A stretch of DNA of 15,206 bases from Microcaldota archaeon (GTDB taxonomy: Archaea; Micrarchaeota; Micrarchaeia; Micrarchaeales; Micrarchaeaceae). The stretch is taken from contig JAJYEJ010000001.1 in assembly GCA_021785805.1 (NCBI GenBank), positions 68,417 to 83,622 of the forward strand, read 5' to 3'. Positions within the stretch are counted from its first letter, which is position 1. Every line of letters begins with the position of its first letter. The notes under the pieces were generated by a model. The model made no database searches, was not told the DNA's origin, and saw nothing but the letters and a program-made list of their open reading frames with translations. Shown here in pieces: positions 12,219-15,206 of the stretch. The translations under genes and the position numbers were made by a program.

Positions 12219-12637
12219 TGAATTATTATAGGATAAGTATGGAAGCGATAAGACAGCTGGTTGTGAAGGCGCTCATAATAAATGATGGAAAGATACTGCT
12301 CCTTTGGGACCCTAACATCAGGACAAGGGACAAATGGGAAACGCCAGGAGGCAGGAAGAAGGAGAATGAATCGGATGATAGCGCTCTGGTAAGAGAGGCG
12401 AAGGAGGAAGCTGGAATCGACATAAGTGTGGAAAGGTTAGTCGACAGTTGGGAGTTCCCGCTTCCATGGAAGAATTGGACACTCGTAGGGAAAAGCTATC
12501 TGTGCACCCCTATTACAAAAGACGTGAAGTTGGAGGATCCTGAGAAGCAGCACACAAAATATGAATGGATGCCCATAGAGAAGGCAAAGGAACTGGATCT
12601 GGTCTCATGGTTGAAAGGCTCTATAAATGCTCTCTAG
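12218..12637 (+). CDS. Nudix hydrolase
   Basis: A Nudix-family pyrophosphohydrolase that cleaves nucleoside diphosphates linked to another group. The complete Nudix box GX5EX7REUXEEXGU is at residues 45-67 (G45, E51, R59-E60, E63-E64, G66), preceded by VVKALIINDGKILLLWDP and W-E-T-P-G-G, as in MutT-like enzymes. The drawn ATG 12218 overlaps the copA stop (TAATG). A TATA box at 12210-12217 places a leaderless start at ATG 12239 (residue 8, giving MEAIRQLVVKALI, 132 aa), which I prefer. Substrate cannot be read from sequence; the C-terminal half (WEFPLPWKNWTLVGKSYLC) is not one I can assign to 8-oxo-dGTP, ADP-ribose or Ap4A hydrolases. Position after copA may be chance. Confidence 0.9.
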   Translation: MNYYRISMEAIRQLVVKALIINDGKILLLWDPNIRTRDKWETPGGRKKENESDDSALVREAKEEAGIDISVERLVDSWEFPLPWKNWTLVGKSYLCTPITKDVKLEDPEKQHTKYEWMPIEKAKELDLVSWLKGSINAL

Positions 12638-12661
12638 ATTTAATCATGCCGGGTAAATCCC

Positions 12662-13195
12662 ATGAACAAATACGTTTTCAAGCGGCATGACAGCATATTC
12701 TTCTCCTTCTTTCCCGTAGAGAAGCGAAGGCTGGGGAGGAGGTTGGGGAAGGAAGCCGAGGTCGAACACGTAGGAAGCACAGCGGTTAGGGGCCTTGGTG
12801 GAAAAAATATACTTGATATCGTAGTCGGAATAAGGAGTGGAAGGCCGTTAAGGATCAAGGATAAGCTGGAATCGTTAGGATATACGTTCCTTCCGAATTC
12901 AGGGACCAAGACGAGAAGATTCTTCACCAGGGAAGCGGTCTACAAGAAAAAAAAGATCAATATACACCTTCATCTCGTCAGGATGAATGGAATCGACTGG
13001 AAGGAGATGGTGGCATTTAGAGATTATTTGTCAGATGACAGGGACGCTCTAGAGGAGTATGTCGCAGTGAAGAAGAAAGCTGCGAAGATAGCTAAAGGGG
13101 ACAAGAAGAGGTACATGGAATTGAAAGACAAGTTCATAAAAAGAGCCATAAAGAAGGCGTTCAAGGAACGGGGATGGAGGTTGAGGAGAAGCTAG
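12662..13195 (+). CDS. GrpB/UPF0157-family nucleotidyltransferase-fold protein
   Basis: A 177-aa protein of the GrpB (UPF0157) family, whose fold is related to DNA polymerase beta-type nucleotidyltransferases. VEHVGSTAVRGLGGKNILDIVVGI (34-57) carries the G-S-T motif and the Asp of the active-site strand. KKINIHLHLVRMNG (97-110) and MVAFRDYLSDDRDALEEYVAVKKKAA (116-141) are the other hallmark segments. Its biochemical role is not established; some members are fused to dephospho-CoA kinase. It is unusually basic, with KKKAAKIAKGDKKRYMELKDKFIKRAIKKAF towards the C-terminus. ATG 12662 follows a GGGT site, and CTATAAAT (12621-12628, inside the Nudix gene) is a likely TATA box giving a leader of about 12 nt. 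Confidence 0.85.
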   Translation: MNKYVFKRHDSIFFSFFPVEKRRLGRRLGKEAEVEHVGSTAVRGLGGKNILDIVVGIRSGRPLRIKDKLESLGYTFLPNSGTKTRRFFTREAVYKKKKINIHLHLVRMNGIDWKEMVAFRDYLSDDRDALEEYVAVKKKAAKIAKGDKKRYMELKDKFIKRAIKKAFKERGWRLRRS

Positions 13196-13374
13196 TTACA
13201 GCCGAAAAGAAGAGAGACTGGGGTGGTATTAGTCATCCTTTCAGTGAAGAAACATATTTCTTACAGGCTGTGTCCTTGGTGTGCCATATAGCACCTTGTC
13301 CATGACCGTCCAGGAAGGAATCTATGCATTCTCCGAAAGCTTGAGAAAGACCGTGTTCGCCTCGCACCATAGCC

Positions 13375-13381
13375 TTATATA
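13375..13381 (+). promoter_or_regulatory. TATA-like box of the nucleotidyltransferase-fold gene
   Basis: TTATATA. It predicts transcription start near 13404, 11 nt before ATG 13415, with GGGGG (13404-13408) in the leader. It argues against the upstream GTG at 13382. Confidence 0.5.
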
Positions 13382-13414
13382 GTGGTGAGGAAGGAATGTG
13401 TATGGGGGAAGCGT

Positions 13415-13846
13415 ATGGATTTCATAGCCATAAAGAGCATGGTAAATGAGTTAGGCTTCGACAGAAAGGAATACGCACTGTTTGGATCAGTTCCTCTTGC
13501 GGCACATGGAATCAGGGAAGCCAACGATATAGACATGATCGTGATGCGTGGGCTGTATGAAAGGCTGGAGAAAAGCGGGTGGATGGAGAAGGTCTATCCG
13601 GTCACCGGAAAAAGGGGTCTTGTAAAGGACCAGTTTGAGGCATTCTACGAATGGAATTATGTTGGTTATACCCCAGATGTATCGAAGCTCATAAGGGAAG
13701 CTGATATCATCGATGATATACCAGTAGTAAGGCTGGCTGAGGTACTTAAATGGAAGACGGCGTTTGGAAGGGAGAAGGACATAAAGGATGTCGAACTGAT
13801 AAGGAGATTCATGCACGACAATCCTTCTGCTTTTAAACTACAATAG
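13415..13846 (+). CDS. Nucleotidyltransferase-fold protein (MNT/DUF6036-like)
   Basis: A 143-aa protein, using ATG 13415. YALFGSVPLAAHGIREANDIDMIV (20-43) has the G-S and D-x-D elements (Asp38, Asp40) of the polymerase beta nucleotidyltransferase fold. VVRLAEVLKWKTAFGREKDIKDVELI (104-129) matches the K-x-x-x-x-R-x-K-D helix common in antitoxin-type and AbiEii-like members. The GTG at 13382 would add 11 residues but sits beside the TATA box, so the ATG is preferred. No HEPN or AbiEi-like partner gene is beside it, so a toxin-antitoxin role is not supported by context. It could instead modify an RNA or small molecule. It stands 12 nt before the CutA fragment, which could share its transcript. 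Confidence 0.8.
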   Translation: MDFIAIKSMVNELGFDRKEYALFGSVPLAAHGIREANDIDMIVMRGLYERLEKSGWMEKVYPVTGKRGLVKDQFEAFYEWNYVGYTPDVSKLIREADIIDDIPVVRLAEVLKWKTAFGREKDIKDVELIRRFMHDNPSAFKLQ

Positions 13847-13858
13847 GCAAGCTGGAGC

Positions 13859-14002
13859 ATGGGGTTTATAAAGGCGTTTACAACAACGGCGAAGAATGCA
13901 GACGCCGGCAGGATAGCGGATGTGCTGGTATGTGAAAGACTAGCAGCTTGTGTTCAGGTAATCGGTCAATGTGAACCGTATAATGAGATTAAGCTCCGTT
14001 AA
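13859..14002 (+). pseudogene. CutA1-like fragment, N-terminal 47 codons only
   Basis: MGFIKAFTTTAKNADAGRIA followed by DVLVCERLAACVQVIG matches the first half of CutA1 (a trimeric divalent-cation tolerance protein), which typically reads F-T-T ... A-x-x-I/L-A ... L-V-x-E-R-L-A-A-C-V. After VIG the match ends (QCEPYNEIKLR) and TAA follows, so the W-x-G-K-I, K-T and H-P-Y-x-x-P-E-I segments are missing. The usual length is about 100-115 aa. No continuation is visible in the other frames beyond the stop, which is 3 nt from the stop of the convergent DUF1634 gene. The likeliest reading is a remnant cut at a rearrangement breakpoint. GGAG lies close to the ATG. A short functional form is possible but would lack half of the fold. 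Confidence 0.6.
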
Positions 14003-14004
14003 CG

Positions 14005-14388
14005 CTAATGTGCAAGGAGGCTCGGAACTATAAAAACTGCAATCATCAGGTCAATAAACACGATTGCTGTTATTATCACATATATCCAGTTTCTATCGTA
14101 CAGGAAGGCGAATATGGATAGGAAAACCCGTGTCACCGGAGTTGCCATCAGCACCATCAACCCCAACAGTACAAAATCAATTCCCTGAAGAGCAGAGAGT
14201 CCGCTGATTATGGCCGGCACAGTGATTACAGCCGAGTTTATTCCGGCGTTGACGTTTGCAATCTGGCTCAAAGAAAATCCGTTGCTTCCGTTATCCGCAA
14301 ACAGCAGTATCGTTCCCACTGACACAAGCAGAACACTGGCGACTACCCCAAACCTAAGCACATACGAAATCGCGTCATTCATGTCCAT
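14005..14388 (-). CDS. DUF1634 membrane protein, partner of the TauE/SafE permease
   Basis: A 127-aa protein with 3-4 transmembrane segments (about residues 8-30, 50-65, 70-90 and 100-124). It matches DUF1634: ISYVLRFGVVASVLLVSVGTILL at the start, LGLMVLMATPVTRVFLSIFAFLYDRNW (74-100, with the hallmark A-T-P-V-x-R-V) and the last helix VIITAIVFIDLMIAVFI. DUF1634 genes often sit beside TauE/SafE exporters, as here, and are thought to be accessory subunits, though their role is unproven. Its ATG overlaps the TAA stop of the permease gene (TAATG), which indicates translational coupling. It ends facing the CutA fragment, with 2 nt between the stop codons. Confidence 0.88.
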   Translation of the reverse strand: MDMNDAISYVLRFGVVASVLLVSVGTILLFADNGSNGFSLSQIANVNAGINSAVITVPAIISGLSALQGIDFVLLGLMVLMATPVTRVFLSIFAFLYDRNWIYVIITAIVFIDLMIAVFIVPSLLAH

Positions 14389-15206
14389 TAGGCGACACCG
14401 AATCCCCTTAACAGCATCTCAATCCCGATTATCCCAAGCAGTATCGAGAACAGCAAGCGTATGTTTTTGCCGGCAGTCCTCTGCAGGAGTTTTGACCCGT
14501 AATACGCGCCGAACACTATGCCTATAACTACAGGAGCGGCTATAAATGGCTGTATATAACCTAAAATCCAGTATATTGCACTGCCAGTCACGGCGGTTAC
14601 GCCTATCATGAAGTTGCTTGTTGCCGTCGTGACCTTCATCGGCAGCTTCATGCCCCAGTCCATGCCCATCACCTTTAATACCCCGGATCCTATGCCAAGC
14701 AGTCCGGACATAAGTCCAGCAACGCCCATTACCAACTCGCCATACCACCACCTGTAACCGGAATACCTTATGGTTCTCCTCGATGCCTTGTCGTAATAGC
14801 TGCCACGCAATTGGAACATATCAGTGCTCCAATCCTTGTTTATCCTGCCCCTGCGGGCATCCTCGTACTGCTTGAATGCCTGGTATAAAGACAGAAGGAG
14901 CACCGCACCGAATAGAACAAATAGCCACCTGCTTATCCCATTGGCATAGACATAAGCAGCCAGAAGGGAGCCGATTATCGCGCCAAGAGTAGTGGCAATC
15001 TCAAGAGACATTCCTATCTTTATGTTGGCGAGCTTATCCTTGACGTAAGCGCTCGCTGCCCCGCTAGAGGTCGCTATGGTGGAGATGAGGCTTGCTCCAG
15101 CTGCGTACTCGAGTGGAACCCCGAACAGGAGCGTGAGCACTGGAATTATCACTACCCCGCCTCCAAGCCCGCTCATCGCGCCAACGAGGCCAGACACGAA
15201 ACCCGC
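14388..15206 (-). CDS. TauE/SafE-family permease (probable sulfite/sulfonate-type exporter), 5' end outside the window
   Basis: A polytopic protein of at least 272 residues. The frame stays open to the edge (AGF before the first GTG at 15197), and that upstream part fits the family, so the real start lies outside the window. GLVGAMSGLGGGVVIIPVLTLLFGVPLEYAAGASL matches the G-x-G-G-G-x-x-x-x-P-x-L signature of the first repeat. MSGLLGIGSGVLKVMGM is the second, degenerate repeat, with a Ser in the G-x-G-G-G and no Pro. Between the two halves is a long polar loop (KQYEDARRGRINKDWS to RWWYGE) of about 45 residues that should lie on one side of the membrane. The family moves sulfite, sulfoacetate and related anions, but substrates vary. 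It is coupled to the DUF1634 gene by an overlapping TAATG. Confidence 0.9.
   Translation of the reverse strand, partial: AGFVSGLVGAMSGLGGGVVIIPVLTLLFGVPLEYAAGASLISTIATSSGAASAYVKDKLANIKIGMSLEIATTLGAIIGSLLAAYVYANGISRWLFVLFGAVLLLSLYQAFKQYEDARRGRINKDWSTDMFQLRGSYYDKASRRTIRYSGYRWWYGELVMGVAGLMSGLLGIGSGVLKVMGMDWGMKLPMKVTTATSNFMIGVTAVTGSAIYWILGYIQPFIAAPVVIGIVFGAYYGSKLLQRTAGKNIRLLFSILLGIIGIEMLLRGFGVA

Noticed and set aside
13233..13370. A 45-codon minus-strand frame (MVRGEHGLSQ...) in the gap before the nucleotidyltransferase gene
   Set aside because: The only TATA-like sequence is a few bases before its ATG, too close for use, no Shine-Dalgarno is present, and the opposite strand is equally open here.

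Overview
The window looks like a chromosomal segment of a small-genome archaeon. The evidence is the uS13-uS4-uS11 gene order, the archaeal TTTAWATA-type promoter boxes (several of them about 25 nt before a start codon, as in leaderless genes), GGTG-type Shine-Dalgarno sites, a tRNA-Ser gene with an intron in the anticodon loop, and archaeal-type small zinc proteins. Base composition is intermediate. A DPANN lineage such as Micrarchaeota/ARMAN would fit the compact genes and the isolated metal and electron-transfer genes. That assignment is inference from style, not from a search.

Layout, left to right. (1) The 3' part of a degenerate LAGLIDADG-fold protein converges on an unknown protein with two C-terminal membrane segments. 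(2) A minus-strand block holds uS13, uS4 and uS11, followed by an EgtD-like (PF10017) methyltransferase; upstream of it is the intron-containing tRNA-Ser(GGA). (3) A plus-strand pair encodes a small exported, membrane-anchored protein with a repeated FGDDGF motif and a solitary NqrB/RnfD-like membrane protein. (4) A minus-strand block holds tRNA-Lys(UUU), a coiled-coil protein of unknown function, a small gene with an in-frame amber codon, and a GNAT acetyltransferase. (5) An ASCH-domain protein, a CYTH-domain protein and a small helical protein lie on the minus strand, with one candidate 44-aa plus-strand gene among them. (6) A plus-strand metal operon encodes a 46-aa YHS protein, a 50-aa zinc-finger-like protein and a YHS-fused Cu(+)-type P1B ATPase. 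The last two genes overlap by one base. A Nudix hydrolase, a GrpB-family protein and a nucleotidyltransferase-fold protein follow. (7) A CutA-like fragment that stops after 47 codons abuts a convergent DUF1634-TauE/SafE pair, which runs off the right edge.

Four genes or fragments were recovered by reading the gaps: the zinc-finger protein (10003-10155), the CutA fragment (13859-14002), the candidate small gene (8718-8852), and the amber-interrupted extension (6330-6443). The most coherent functional unit is the metal operon, in which two homologous YHS modules, one free and one fused to the pump, flank a small Cys/His-rich protein. The least explained parts are the NqrB/RnfD-like pair, the amber-containing gene and the coiled-coil gene beside tRNA-Lys. 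There is no gene-free stretch longer than about 300 bases.
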